DNA of 64,000 nt from Trogon surrucura (lineage: Eukaryota > Chordata > Aves > Trogoniformes > Trogonidae), in contig CM036619.1 of NCBI GenBank assembly GCA_020746105.1, forward strand, positions 7,993,711 to 8,057,710, read 5' to 3'. A program made the position numbers and the translations under genes. Below the pieces are notes generated by a model. It was given only the letters and a program-made list of their open reading frames with translations. It did not search any database and was not told where the DNA came from. This document shows, one piece after another, positions 24,611 through 36,599 of the stretch (position 1 is its first letter; each line of letters starts with the position of its first letter).

Positions 24611-24650
24611 TTCCAATGCATCGACAATCTTTACGTCTTTGCACCATGCT

Positions 24651-26500
24651 GGAGTACTCTGCTGCTGATTTTACCAGCACCGGAGCTGCTGGCCTTGGTG
24701 ACTGACTCTTCATTTGCTTCTTTCATTTTGTTCCCTTCATTTGCTTCATTTACTGTCAAAAAGCAAAATTTCTTGCAATTCTTTCCATCTCTATCTAATC
24801 TCTTCTAGGACTTCACTGATGAAAAATGGCAGCATTAAGAGAATTTGCATTTTCCATCCAGTACAGCTGATAGACAACACAGTGCTGTGGGGCAGTTATA
24901 AATCAGATTTTTCAAGTAAATCATGGAAATGAAGTGTTGAAGATTATCAGCATGCAGCTGTTTAGAATTGATTTAAATTACTTCATCACAAAGGAATATC
25001 TAAGTAGTTCCAATAATTAAACCGAATCAAGCTCTCTGCTCCCTCCTGTTAAGTAATGCCAAATTCAAATGGGTTTTCGATATATCTCCAAAATTGAAAG
25101 CACATTCTCCATAAAAAAAATAATTGGTTTAACCTGGCTTTGCACTTACTCGTAAGAAATAACTATGTTGGCTGTAGGCCTGCAGCCGTGAAAACAGCGC
25201 GGTATTGAAAATCTTTACTTCTTTCAAACTTCTCTTTTGATCAGCAGCGCGCTGGCTCCCTTAATAACTCTTTGGGTAACTGGAATCTGTGCTTTGAGAA
25301 TGGAAAGAATGACCTTCCTATTTAATCGCATCCAAACTTTTCCTTTTTCTTCTTTCTTGCTGTTTTGGTAACCTGTTTCATATGATTAATACACCGATGA
25401 TTCTAGTTCCACCAAAGTCCTTGGTAAGTCGATACTCATGGACCTTTAGAAGGCTGGCACTAAGGTACTGGTCAAAGACTCCTTCCTCTGTGTTAATAAC
25501 ACAGCGTTTTGACAGCATGGAAGTGGCACACATCTTTAATAGTATTCTCTTAAAAGCAAGGGATAAAACAAAGTCAATGCCACTTTCAACCAGAATAAAC
25601 ACGCAGAACATGATATACTCTGCCCATTTTTAAGCTTCACATTTCAATGTTATAAAACTTGCTTATCTGTTACTTAGGAGAAGCCATCACCAACTTTCTA
25701 CTGTGAAGGACAAAATCAGTACTGCAGCATTTATGCTATTATTTTCATCTTAAATTCAGTTTATTTTATATTGTATTTTCAGTTTGCTTTGTGATGAATT
25801 CTCTTCTATGAACAACACAATGTTGAATAGAGAAAATTAATTTTTGTTGATCAAATACATTAGCCTGCAGTGCTTGTTACAGCTCCAATTCAGTCAAATA
25901 AATAAATAGATGCTTAATTCATGTGTACTTTTTTCAGGTCAACCACAAATAAGAACAGTTTCCTGGGTCATGGGTCACTGTTCTTTGGTATCCTGGAAGA
26001 TCAGACTGTGCTATTTCACTTTACCTGGAATACTAGACTAGAAGGATCATCAGACTCTGCCTCCTGCTGTTACAGGTACACAGAGTTTCTTATCCATGTG
26101 AACACTTCAGGAACTGTCTTAAATCTTTGTCCCTGTTTTTGGTGTTTAGAGAGGGTGTTCTGGTCTTTCAGCACTTGGAGAGTTGGAAACTTTCTCCTCA
26201 TTTCTATCTAAATGTATTCATGCCAGGTTTATTTGTCCTGCATTAGCATAGTTCTCCCCCTCTGGAACTTAAAAAGGCAGAGAGAAAGAAGTAATTTTTA
26301 TTATAATCTTTTCTCCTTTTGTCAAGACAGCTTCAGCAAGCCCTGTGTGCCTGGTTTCCTTTTGTAAAACAGCTCAGCCACATTACTGTTTTTTTTACAC
26401 CATGCCCAGTCAGCATTCTTGAGTGTGGGGCCTCACTGGCTCAGAGTACCGAAGGTAAGGTTTTTCCAGGAATAAGGACACCGAGGTGCTGTGAGATACA
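24651..26500. other. Unique sequence, no gene recognised
   Basis: This is AT-rich with no recognised transposon. Two overlapping antiparallel frames at 25378-25633 remain open for 77 and 83 codons but match no family known to me. A patch at 25160-25260 is GC-richer. No splice-site pair was found that would make these frames exons. Confidence 0.45.
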
Positions 26501-27002
26501 GTGACATTCACCTCCTCTACTCCAGTCGGGTGAGACTCCACCTACAGTACTGTATTCAGCTCTGGGAAAGCCCAAATTAAAAAGAACATGGACCTGTTGG
26601 AGCCCATCCAGAGGGCCACAAAGGCGATTGGAGATTGGAGCACCTCTTTTATAAGGTAGACCTTATAGCAACCTTTCAGTACTTGAAGGGGGCTACAGGA
26701 AAGATGAGGTGGGACTCTTTCTTAGGGACTGTGGTGTTAGGACGAGGGGTAATGGTGTCAAACTGAAAGAGGGTAGACTCACATTAGATATTAGGAAGAA
26801 ATTATTTTCTGTGGTGAGACACTGGAAGAGGTTGCCCAGAGAAGTTGTGGACACCCCCTCCCTTTAAGTGTTCAAGACCAGGCTGGATGGGGCTTTGAGC
26901 AACCTGGTCAGGTGGGAGGTGTCCCTGCCCATGGCAGGGGGGTTGGAACTAGATAATCTTTAATGCCCCTTCCAACTCAAACCATTTTGTGATTCTGTGA
27001 TT
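26501..27002 (+). mobile_element. CR1 LINE, 5'-truncated and internally deleted
   Basis: This is a plus-strand CR1 fragment ending in the 3' UTR block 'ggaactagataatctttaat' and a short GTGATTCTGTGA tail at about 26990-27002. It starts in ORF2 at the region equivalent to LYSSRVRLHLQYC. The coding part has lost a piece near 26640 between 'AGGGCCACAAAGGCGAT' and 'CCTTATAGCAACCTTTCAG', and the frame is broken throughout. It is degraded more than the copies at 20297 or 34081. Confidence 0.9.
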
Positions 27003-28573
27003 TGCATTTCACTGTATGTAGTGGAAAAATCACATCTCATATGTCCTAGGAACACTTTTGTCTTTCTCACAGATTCAACAGTGATGACTTTCAGTTGCTT
27101 AATATAAAAAAAAGTTGCTTCGTGTTACATGAACTCCTTGGCAAAGCCTGTGGAAGCAACAAAATGTAAGAGAGCATTTAGAAACCAGTGTCATTTAAGT
27201 AAACTGTGTCCCCACCCCAGTGCTCCAAGCTTTTTTTTGGGTTTTTTTTTTTTTTAGGCAAATATTTTTATAGCTAAATATATATCCAGAAAGGAAATGT
27301 CTACATTAATGTATATGTGTAAAATAAAACCAAGCAAACAACAAACCAGCCACAACTAAGAAATACGTTTTTAAAGACTGCGAGTGTATACTGTGTAGGT
27401 AAAATAGGTGCCGTATTGTGAAATATTTTGCTCATTTAAATCAGTTATCCTTTTACAGATGTGATTCCATAAAGAGATAATTAGTTCATGTCTGAAATTG
27501 CATCAGCAAAACCAATCTATTTTAATTGTTTCTGTATCAATGAACTGCAGCACATTTTTTTTCTAGCCACAAAACAAATTTAATCAACTCTGCCAAATAA
27601 GAAGTCATTTGTCATTTGAAAGATGAAATTGTTTATTTTTACTGTCAGCCAAAAAAAAATATTTGCCATATATCTGCATGTGTATGCTTTTTGCATCTAT
27701 AAATACACCTATTTTTGCCTTTTGTAAAAATCTGCCTGCACTGAAGAATCATGTAGGTAGTTGTCCTTTCATTATTTTTGTAGAAGTTACTCTTGGGTAT
27801 GCAAGGATTTTACATGGCAGGGATCTAGCTGACCCCTATCTAAAGGCTTCTTTACTGGGTGAAATTAAAAATCTCTGCCTGCAAAGTCATTCTTGAAAGT
27901 CACGTATGACAGACACATGAGTGACAAAACATTGCCTTATGTTTTTTTCTCAGGAGGAATTTATTAAACAGGTCAAAGTAATAAAAAGGTGAAGGAGCTG
28001 TGGGTCTGGCCCAATCAGCCTGGATGTGCTGGGGGGAAAGCAGGTCACCAGTCCACGCTTTCTAGGCTTCTCTAGTACATAATGGAGCAGGCACTCTAAG
28101 TTGTGTATGTAGAGAATCCAGTCCCATTGGTGACTTTATTAATCATGAAGGTTGGTTGCTAATGAGCCATACCATAGACCTTCCCCTGCCAGTGAAGTGC
28201 CAGTTCTGCATCCATTCTTATACTAGTGCTGCTTCTTTAATTACCAGGATACTCCTAGGCATAGGAAGCTGGCTCCATGCACTGGTAGATCTAGACTCTT
28301 CCCTGTCAAGATTTTTTCCTGTTCCAACTTGTATACTAGCTCCATTTCTGCATGGTCCAGACATCACTCCCCAAGGAGGTTTGTGTGCATCCACCTTGTT
28401 TTGGAATTACCATGGTTCACTAACGTGGCTGTGGTCTGCTGTGTACCACCTAACTTCAAGGTCCAGGAGCATTTATTTGTTCTTGTAGACAGCCAGCACA
28501 TCCCACCATGTCCTTTTCTCTGTGCTTGTCAGCTACCTTCTGGCACCTGCCATTTTAAATCTCAGCTACTGCA
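27003..28573. other. Unique sequence, no gene recognised
   Basis: This is AT-rich with a T-rich tract at 27231-27255 and an A9 run near 27650. The more GC-balanced part at 28000-28560 has a 110-codon frame of no recognisable family. Nothing firm can be named. Confidence 0.5.
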
Positions 28574-29815
28574 ATAGAATCATAGAATCATAGAACAGTT
28601 TTGGCTGGAAGAGATCTTCAAGACCATTGAGTCTAACCTTTTCCTTGACCCATCAACACCACTAGATCCTGTCCTTCAAGGCAACATCTACCCTTCTCTT
28701 AAACACCTCCAGGGATGGTGACCCAACCACCTCCCTGGGCAGCCTGTTCCAGTGTCTGATAACCCTCTCAGAAAATAAATTCTTCCTAACATCTGACCTG
28801 AACCTCCTTTGGTGCAACTTAAGGCCATTTCCCCTCATCCTATCATTTGCCACTAGGGAGAACAGACCAACCTCCCCCTCGCTACAACCTCCTTTCAAGC
28901 AGTTGTAGAGAGCGATGAGGTTTCCCCTCAATCTCCTCTTCTCTAGGTTAAACAGACCGAGATCCCTCAGCTGTTCCTCACAGGACATATGTTCTAAATC
29001 CTTTACCAGCTTAGCAGCCCATCTCTGTACCCACTCTAGCACGCCAATGTCCCTTCTGTAGCGAGGAGCCCAAAACCAGGCACAGTACTTGAGGTGTGAC
29101 CTCAGAAAAGCTGAGTACAGGGGCATGATCACCTCCCTGCTCCTGCTGACCTCACTATTTCTGATACAGGCCAGGATGCCGTTGGCCTTCTTGACCACCG
29201 GGGCACACTGCTGGCTCATGCTCAGCCGGCTGCCCATCAACACCCCCAGATCCCTCTCTGCCTGGCAGCTCTCCAGCCACTCCTCCCCAAGTCTGTAGCG
29301 CTGCTGGGGGTTGTTGTGGCCAAAGTGCAGGACCCAACATATTTGACCTTATTGAAACTCATGTGATTGGCCTTGGCCCAGTGATCCAGCGTATCTAGAT
29401 CCCTCTGGAGAGCCTCCATACCCTCAAGCAGACCGACACTTCCACTCAACTTGGTGTCATCTGCAAACTTACTAAGGGACAAATCATTAGTAAAGATATT
29501 AAACGGGAGTGGCCCCAGTACTGAGCCCTGGGGGATACCACTCGTGACCAGACATCAACTGGATTTAACTCTGTTGACCACAACACTTTGGACTCGGCCA
29601 TCTAACCAGTTCTTCACTCAGCAAAGCATATGCCCATCCAAGCAAAGAGCAGTCAGTTTCTCTAGGAGAATGCTATGGGCAACAGTGTCAAATGCCTCAC
29701 TAAAGTCAAGGTAGACAGCATCCACAGCCTTTCCTTCATCCAACCAGTGGGTCACCCTGTCACTCCCAGTCCATTTTCAAAAGCCTCTTGCATGTCAAGA
29801 CCTTGTCTGGGCTAA
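28574..29815 (-). mobile_element. CR1 LINE reaching RT motif A
   Basis: This is a minus-strand CR1 of about 1.24 kb and the longest single CR1 insertion that is not itself interrupted. The tail is at 28574 (two CATAGAAT units), and the 3' UTR contains 'CCAGGGATGGTGACCCAACC'. Coding continues past the FADD box to RT motif A (AVYLDFSEAFDTV, at about 29683-29725), with the family's ADFGR/K-type downstream segments mostly recognisable. Beyond about 29815 the CR1 match is lost. The reading frame is shifted between the FADD part and the C-terminal part near 29340. Confidence 0.92.
28662..29482 (-). pseudogene. CR1 ORF2 RT fragment, frameshifted
   Basis: Two minus-strand frames carry the RT C-terminal half. 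The first, 29237-29482, has [11 protein letters not shown] (FADD at residues 6-9) and [20 protein letters not shown]. The frame is then lost near 29340. The second, 28662-29243 (193 codons), continues with [56 protein letters not shown] and [19 protein letters not shown] to a stop. The catalytic residues are present, but the frame break makes the copy inactive. Confidence 0.88.
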
Positions 29816-30220
29816 GATCTGAGCTAATCCTCTCCCTGAGCAGCAGGCACAGAGCTCTCTGCTCCTACCAAGGCTATTCCACAAGACACAATCAAACTGT
29901 ATAACAACAGCTCTACCACCTCACAACCTGTTATTGATACAGCTGCCAACTAAAACATTAACTGCAACAACAAACAGCCAGATTTTCCCCTGGAATATGA
30001 ACAGTAAGGGATCTATTTCCTGGCATATTTCTTTCCTAGGCCTTGGAATACAATAATCTGATAAAGCTCTTATTGATATTAGTAATGATGGTCACTGCTT
30101 GATGAGACAATTAGAATAGCTGCAATCTACCCATGGTATTTTGAATCGTATCTTTTCTGATAAGATTTAGACCTCTGGAGTAAAGGGTAGAGATTTGCAG
30201 CATGGCTCTCACAACTCTCT

Positions 30221-30304
30221 GTGCATTGATAACTAGATAATTGGGGAAAAAAAGGCAATTCAGACTCTGGTTCACGTTGGATTTACCTGTGATTGCTGAA
30301 GAGC
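30221..30304 (+). repeat. 84-bp direct repeat, copy 1
   Basis: This sequence starts GTGCATTGATAACTAGATAA and ends near ATTGCTGAAGAGC. It recurs about 1.59 kb downstream at 31807-31890 in the same orientation with about five substitutions and one A-tract indel. Sequence on either side of the two copies does not match. The family is unknown. Confidence 0.9.
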
Positions 30305-31806
30305 TTACCAGCCTGGAAGATAAACTCTTCAACTGTTGCAGCTGAATCAGAGATGATCATGAATCTGAGTTGTCAGCCTGCACAGTTTACACCTTAATGT
30401 TCTAATGTAAACTGAGATTGATGGTGGTTTACATTTACTGGCAATAGCGAAATCAGCACCACACCTAATCAGTGATCTGGCAGGGACATTTGGGGATGAC
30501 AGGCTTCTAAATCACCCCGGCCTGAAGTGCCAAATCTCGTGAAAAAAGCGGCTTTAACAGCAGGACTATAATATCTGACTGAATTCACAAGCCCATGTTC
30601 ATCACCCCTGTAGATTTCAATGGAATAATGAAAAATAGCTGACCTGTGGTATTGTGATAAGTAGTTTTCCTCTGCGCAGTTTCTCTGCATCTCTTGAGCT
30701 TATCAGAGATCTTGTCAAATCAGATCACTGGAGCAGATGAATCAAAGCGGGTGAAAGAAAAAAATGGATAATTAGAATCTGATTAGTTTAATGCCAGTTA
30801 TATCTAAGACTTTAGAAGAAATTTTTAAGGAAAATATATATGTACAGAGAAATGAATTAATATGCTACGAGACATTGTCAGAAACAGGTTCTCTAGAATA
30901 ACCTGATCTTCTTTGATAAACTATGAGATTGCCTAAATTAGTCGACAAAGTATTTTTCTCTTGATGTGCAAGAAATTATGACTTAAGATGAATAAACTGG
31001 ATATCAGTAAAGGACTGTGAACTTAGTAGCGATGAAATTCAAAGAAACTTTACAATAGATTGTGATGAGGGTTATATTATCACAGGGATAAAAAAAAGTC
31101 TGTGGCTTTGGAAATTAATATTTAAAAGCATGCATTAACAACCTCTACAGAAAAAGCAGGGGTAAATTTAAGAAAATTGCTCATGAGAAAAATTAAGCAG
31201 CACTTTCATCTAAGACCAGACTAGGGATACAATTTAGGAAGAGTTAGGAGACCATAGGGTGGAGGTGGCCTAAAGCACAGCAAATGAAATGCAAGTCACA
31301 CAGACCTTGAGAACAGAAATTTTGGCTGCAGTGTAAGAGGTCATGGTATAAAATAGAGGTTACGTAGCTGGCTATTCATTCCAATATATTTCCAACATTA
31401 GGATTACCAGGCAAGGTGCTTTTAATGGAGATAAGAAAATACAAAATTGTTGTGAGACTTTACCTGAAATAGCATGAGAATTCTGCTTTCCCATGCTTTA
31501 GAAGAAGAAATATGAACTGAAACAGATAGAGAAAAGGATAACACAGTAGTTTGTTTTATTATTGGAGAAACCCAAAAGATCTTAATTTATTTCACACGGA
31601 AAAATTAAAATGGAATGCATCCATGATACATGTGTGTACCTTTATCTAGGGAAGGTGGCTCCTGGTGGAGAAGACTGGTGGGTCCCCTTCAGTGCTTCAG
31701 TGCTTTGGTGGGGAAACAGTTTGGTTCTAAAGAAAGTATTTCAAGCCATTCTGAAAAAAATATTTCAGTTGTGTAAAGCTTGAAATGTTGCCCTTTGAAA
31801 GTTCCT

Positions 31807-31890
31807 GTGCACTGATAACTAGATAATTGGGGAAAAAAAAGGCAATTCAGACTCTGGTTCACATTGGATTTACCTGTGGTTACTGAACAG
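31807..31890 (+). repeat. 84-bp direct repeat, copy 2
   Basis: This is the second copy of the 30221-30304 unit, starting GTGCACTGATAACTAGATAA. Differences from copy 1 are T to C near the start, one extra A in the A tract, G to A after GGTTCAC, and three changes in the last 20 bp. The match ends abruptly on both sides. Confidence 0.9.
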
Positions 31891-34080
31891 CAATTGCATA
31901 CATATGGTGTAGGAAAATTATTACATTGGAGGAGACGAAGGAGATCAGGTGGAGAGGTGGCCTCTCACTACATGGGAGTGCGGTGAGATGTGATTGCCTT
32001 GACTTACTCTGGTTGTAGGTTTTCTTGTACATTTTTTGTCGTGTGCCACCTTCTGCAGATTATCCCAGGCACAGCTTGAGTGCCAGCAGGATTCAGAAAA
32101 CCCTCCTAGTAGTAGTTTTTTGACACCTCCATGACCATGTGGGCAGCTCAGAGGAAGACCATGGCACTCTGCCCCAGTTTGTGCAATTTCTGCACTCCAC
32201 TGCAATATGCTGAACTAACAAAGTGACAGTAAAAATGTTGGACTGTGGAGTCCAGACCCAGGCTTGTGAGGGAAAGATGAAGGTTCCTATCAGAGTTTGA
32301 TGTGAAAGAAGGTATTTAATAAAATTATTGATGCTAGTATGCCATTAAAGCTGTATGAAGAACCCCAAGGATTGTTTATCCATTGGTTAAACAGATGTAA
32401 CAGACCTTACTTGCTTCAAAGAGGATTCATAAGAGATGGCAATCAATAAATACTTGTGAAGACCTTTGGTGCTTGAAAACGGAAAATGCTATTTTCACTA
32501 GACTTATACAACAATCCAATTACTGTTTTGGAGTACCAGAGGGAGAAGAGTAAACAGATTTTATTGAGACTGAGGTTCTTTGCCATGATTACACTGAGAC
32601 CTAAGTATAAAAAATAATAACAACAGGCTAAGAAAGAACCTATCCAAATAATTATCTTCCAAACTTAGAATAAGTACAAAATCTGGAAATGAAAAAAAAA
32701 TATGTATTGAAGAAGATAGGCAAGGGCCCTCTAGTCAGATCAACTGTGTCAGGACTAATGGAATCAGTGTATCAGGTTAGGAAGGCACAGTCACAATATT
32801 AATGAAAATATAGGAGGATGATAAATGTGTTTTGATACCATCCAAAGACCTACATGTCCCTGAAGAGCTTACTGCAGAAGTAAGTGTGGAACACAATTGA
32901 ATTCCATGTAATTGCAGTGAAGGCAAGATTGACGTCACCTAAATTAAGACTGAATTTAGATTAATGTTCTGTAGAATTGGGATACCACTGCTTCGAAATG
33001 GCAATTCTCTTGGTATCCTCCTTGCTGCCCATTGTCTACATGTCTCTTTGGTCAGCCCCCAAATTCCCTGTCAACTCAAATGCGAGCATTGCATGTCTTT
33101 GCTGTCACCTGTTCATATCAGGTTGGTGCCCAGGTCACCTTCAGGATCCCTCGACATTCAGATTCGGGCACTGATGCCTAGTTCCGTCCAAGAGCCTGGA
33201 TACCTTCTGACCCATGGTGCTATACTTGAAGGAGCCTTCTGCCATGCATATGTCTGTATGTCTGGCAGACCACAGAGGTGCAAACCCACGACAGTGAAGA
33301 AGTCAGAGCTAGAAAGCAGTGATTTACCCTTCTCTGGTGTGAGGGGTTTCAAGTCTGTGTCTCTCATGTCCCAAATCATTCAGTCCAAGGACATGTACTC
33401 CATCTCTCTGGATGGCCAGCTTGGAAATTCAAGTGTTGTAAGACCAGAAAAACAGAGAAACGACTGGACTCAAGTCTGAGAAAAGCAGTTGAGGTTTCTG
33501 TCCAGACTAATACATCTTGTTAAAGGGCAGAGCAAAAGTATGCTTGGTGATCTTGAGCACTACTGCAGTAGCAGTTAACAGCTGGGAAGTTCTGCGCTGC
33601 ACACTCGTGTGTGAAAAGACCTGCCAGACTGACCTTTCTCGTTATTTGCTTCCGTTGTGCAGGCTCCTTTTAAAATACCTGTCTTCATACATTTGTCATG
33701 TGCTTTTCAGTCTGTCTCCTAGAAAAGGGAAAAATGTCATTTGAATGTAATGGAAAACCTACTCTCATGATTAAATGCAATGAAGAAACCATTAAATACA
33801 ATGATTTTCTAGCAGAAGACTCATATATCTTTAAATCAATAGAATTGCATTTGCTTGCTGTGATTAACCAACAGCCCACCTATGGCTGGCAGAGGCTGGA
33901 TCAGCTGCCTGGATGGCTACAGGACTCCTGAAGTATGTATTATAGAAATATCAGAAAGAGCAAATCTGTCTTATCAGCCATTTTGCGAATAAATCCTGTG
34001 CTGGGCAGCACATGAAGACTGCACCACAATCAACCTGCTACCTAACGTCTCACCCTGTCTCTTGTATCTCTTTCGTGCAT

Positions 34081-34866
34081 GAGTTCAACAAGGGCAAGTG
34101 TAGAGTTTTGCACTCGGGGAAGAATAACACCATGTGCCAGTACAGGTTGGGGACTGCCCTGCTGGAAAGCAGTGTAGGAGAAAGGGACCTGAGGGTTCTA
34201 GTGGACAGCAGGATGACCATGAGCCAGCAATGTGCCCTCATGGCCAAGAAGGCCAATGGCATCCTGGGGTGTATTAGAAGGGGAGGAGCAAGTAGGTCGA
34301 GAGAGGTCCTCCTGCCCCTCTACTCTGCCCTGGTGAGGCCACATCTGGAATATTGTGTCCAGTTCTGGGCCCTTCAGCTCAAGAGGGACAGGGAACTGCT
34401 GGAGAGATTCCAGCGCAGAGCCACAAAGATGATGAAGGGAGTGGAACATCTCCCTTCTGAGGAAAGGCTGAAGGAGCTGGGTCTCTTTAGCTTGGAGAAG
34501 AGGAGGTTGAGGGGTGACCTCATTCATGTTTATAAATATGTCAGGGGGGAGTGTCAGGAGGACGGTGCCAGGCTCTTTTCAGTGGCATCCATTGACAGGG
34601 CAAGGGCCAATGGGTACAAGCTGGAACACAGGAGGTTCCATAAAAATATTAGAAAAAACTTTTTCACAGTGAGGGTGACAGAGCACTGGCACAGGCTGCG
34701 CAGGGAGGCTGTGGAGTCTCCTTCTTTGCAGACATTCAAAACCTGCCTGGACGCGTTCCTGTGCGCTCTACTGTAGGTGGTCCTGCTCTGGCAGGGGGGC
34801 TGGACTAGATGATCTGTTGAGGTTCCTTCCAACCTGTAGCATTCTGTGATTCTGTGATTCTGTGAG
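34081..34866 (+). mobile_element. CR1 LINE, 5'-truncated, with intact tail
   Basis: This is a plus-strand CR1 of about 785 bp. It begins inside ORF2 at [12 protein letters not shown], just downstream of where the FADD box would be. It runs through the stop codon at 34774-34776, the 3' UTR ('CTGGACTAGATGATCTGTTG') and a tail of about three ATTCTGTG units (34840-34866). It belongs to the same subfamily as the copy at 63010-64000, sharing phrases such as [21 protein letters not shown]. Confidence 0.95.
34084..34776 (+). pseudogene. CR1 ORF2 C-terminus (open frame)
   Basis: This frame is uninterrupted for 231 codons within the CR1 body. It follows the CR1 C-terminal order: [19 protein letters not shown], then [19 protein letters not shown], then [19 protein letters not shown], then [19 protein letters not shown], then [19 protein letters not shown]. 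The open frame extends upstream to 34012, but those first 23 residues come from flanking DNA. All catalytic RT motifs are missing, so it has no enzymatic capacity. Lack of stops suggests a relatively young copy. Confidence 0.9.
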
Positions 34867-36599
34867 TAGCCTCACCCCAGCCCTGACTCTGGCCTTGATT
34901 CTGCCCTCTTACCTGCCCCATCTCTCGCCTTCATCACTGTGGTGACACCATCTACCTGCCTCTTCCTCATAACCTGCACATCTTCCTTTTCCCTTCTTGT
35001 GACCATTCAAACCCTGCTGCTTCCGACATCCATTATCTCTTCTAACTGCGTATGCCGTTCACTGGCCTACAGCATATCCAGGAGAAATTAGTTGAAAATA
35101 TTACACAGCTTACATTTTTTTGCCCTTTTTCCATTGCCTTCTTCATCTCCTTGTCCTCAGCTGGGCCTTGGCATCAGCTCAGTTGCTTGCTTTATGCTTT
35201 CAGACGAGCTCCTCTGTGCCTTCTCTGAAGTTTCACCTTGCATTAGGCAGAAAAACTCCACAGACAACTCTGAAACTACTCAGTTATGATCCTCCTCTGA
35301 AATCCCTCCCTTAAACACCTGTCTGCTGCCTGAGCAGGGCTTAGGTCCTTCTTCTCCTGAAACCAGTGACCCTTATCACTTTTACCAACAGTGTGTGGTG
35401 GTTTGTCTCTATTTTCCTTGCCTGCCTGTTGCTTCTCACTCTGCATTTAGCCTGTCAGCTCTGCAAGGCAGGGAGCTCCTCTTAGCTGTGTTTGCAATGA
35501 TACATAGGGACTGTCCAACTAAATTAATACCTTATAGACAGCCGTTTGCTCTTTTTGTTAAGGCAGGATTCATTTTCTTCTATTGCTTTTTCGTGTTGTC
35601 ACTCTCAACCCTATAAACAGAATACTGTCCTTATTGCTCTATGGCACGTACTATTCCTCGCCTTAACTCCTGAAAGAGGCTTACATTTTTACACCAGCTT
35701 TTTTAGACTGCCAGCTTGGCATTTCATTTGCTGCGTGTATTTTATTTGTAAGGCCAGAAAGGGTCCTTGTTAGCCTGACATTTGCTGCAACCCATGCCAA
35801 GATAGCAATATACCACTCTACTATGCTGAATGCCATCAAGGCCACTGGGCTGTTGGGAAACACACTCAAATTGGTCTGAAAACCTCAGAGAAAGAGTTAT
35901 CAATAAGTCTCTTGGCTCTGGCAGAAATTTCTGCTGCTGTTGTTTTTTTTAAAAAAAAAATTCAGGCTGGATATTTAAATTTCAGCTTTCAGCCCTCTTA
36001 CACCAATTATATCTTCATTAAGCACATGAAAGAACTTAAAACTCAATATATTCTACAACTGCAGTCTGATCACTTTTAAGCCATATCCTGTACCATCAGG
36101 TATATAATAAATACCATATGGAAAATAATAACTAATGATATGACAGAATCTATTACTTGCAGAAGAGACAAGACACACAAAACACAAAATATATAGAATC
36201 GAAAGTGAAGGCTTGAGCATAGCCCAAGACCTTTCATAGGCTGGGACATAATTGCTGTTGATTTTTTTTATATTGACTTTTTATCTCAAAGAAGCCAGAT
36301 GAGGAACTGCCAAGTGATTTATCATAAACCATTAGTACGTGGTTTCCCTCCCTTCCTCCTCCTTCTCCTCATGCCATCCTCCTTTGCTTTTGAATTCTTT
36401 CCTTTTGATATTTGTAAGTTTGCACATTTTGGAAATGCCAAAAAGTGCAGACCATAAGCCTTTTAGACTCTGCAGCAAGCTGGCCTCTTTCTTACTATTT
36501 ACATACTGCACTTGCACTTGGGGAACTCAGTCATGGTGTTAGACAAACCCATTTAAGAAGGTGCTCCTGCCCTTAAAGGTTTGCCCTGAATAGCTGAAA

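Larger units (their letters stand above)
22200..24650 (-). mobile_element. Ancient CR1-like LINE retaining endonuclease and RT pieces
   Basis: This is a heavily decayed minus-strand LINE that keeps parts of most of ORF2. From its 5' side, 24600-24450 gives the ORF2 start (TNACNMDNEQEELEAL-like) and TGWNDSCSWSTAID of the endonuclease. 24330-24230 gives DIRVGVCYRPANQD. 24165-23955 gives RRFLECVEDNSLTQLVREPT and DLLFVNRN. 23945-23885 gives the linker (DF, stop, RAECGLFGSLVNNVPWE). After a nested CR1, 23110-22990 gives PVLKKGNREELRKIQ and EILDQII of the RT fingers. 22560-22300 gives RVKFNMKACK and LELSQQCPGAWKKAK. Stops and frameshifts are frequent. No 3' tail was found. Confidence 0.75.
29816..34080. 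other. Unique sequence containing an 84-bp direct repeat
   Basis: The first 200 bp (29816-30010) are low in long T/A runs and could be a further unrecognised repeat. The remainder is AT-rich. It contains the two copies of an 84-bp repeat listed separately and a 171-codon frame at 32964-33479 that matches no family I know. No exon or RNA gene was recognised. Confidence 0.45.

Noticed and set aside
33698-33931. 77-codon frame preceded by a CAG acceptor-like site, considered as an exon
   Set aside because: No donor in phase, no recognisable protein, and the antisense strand is equally open.
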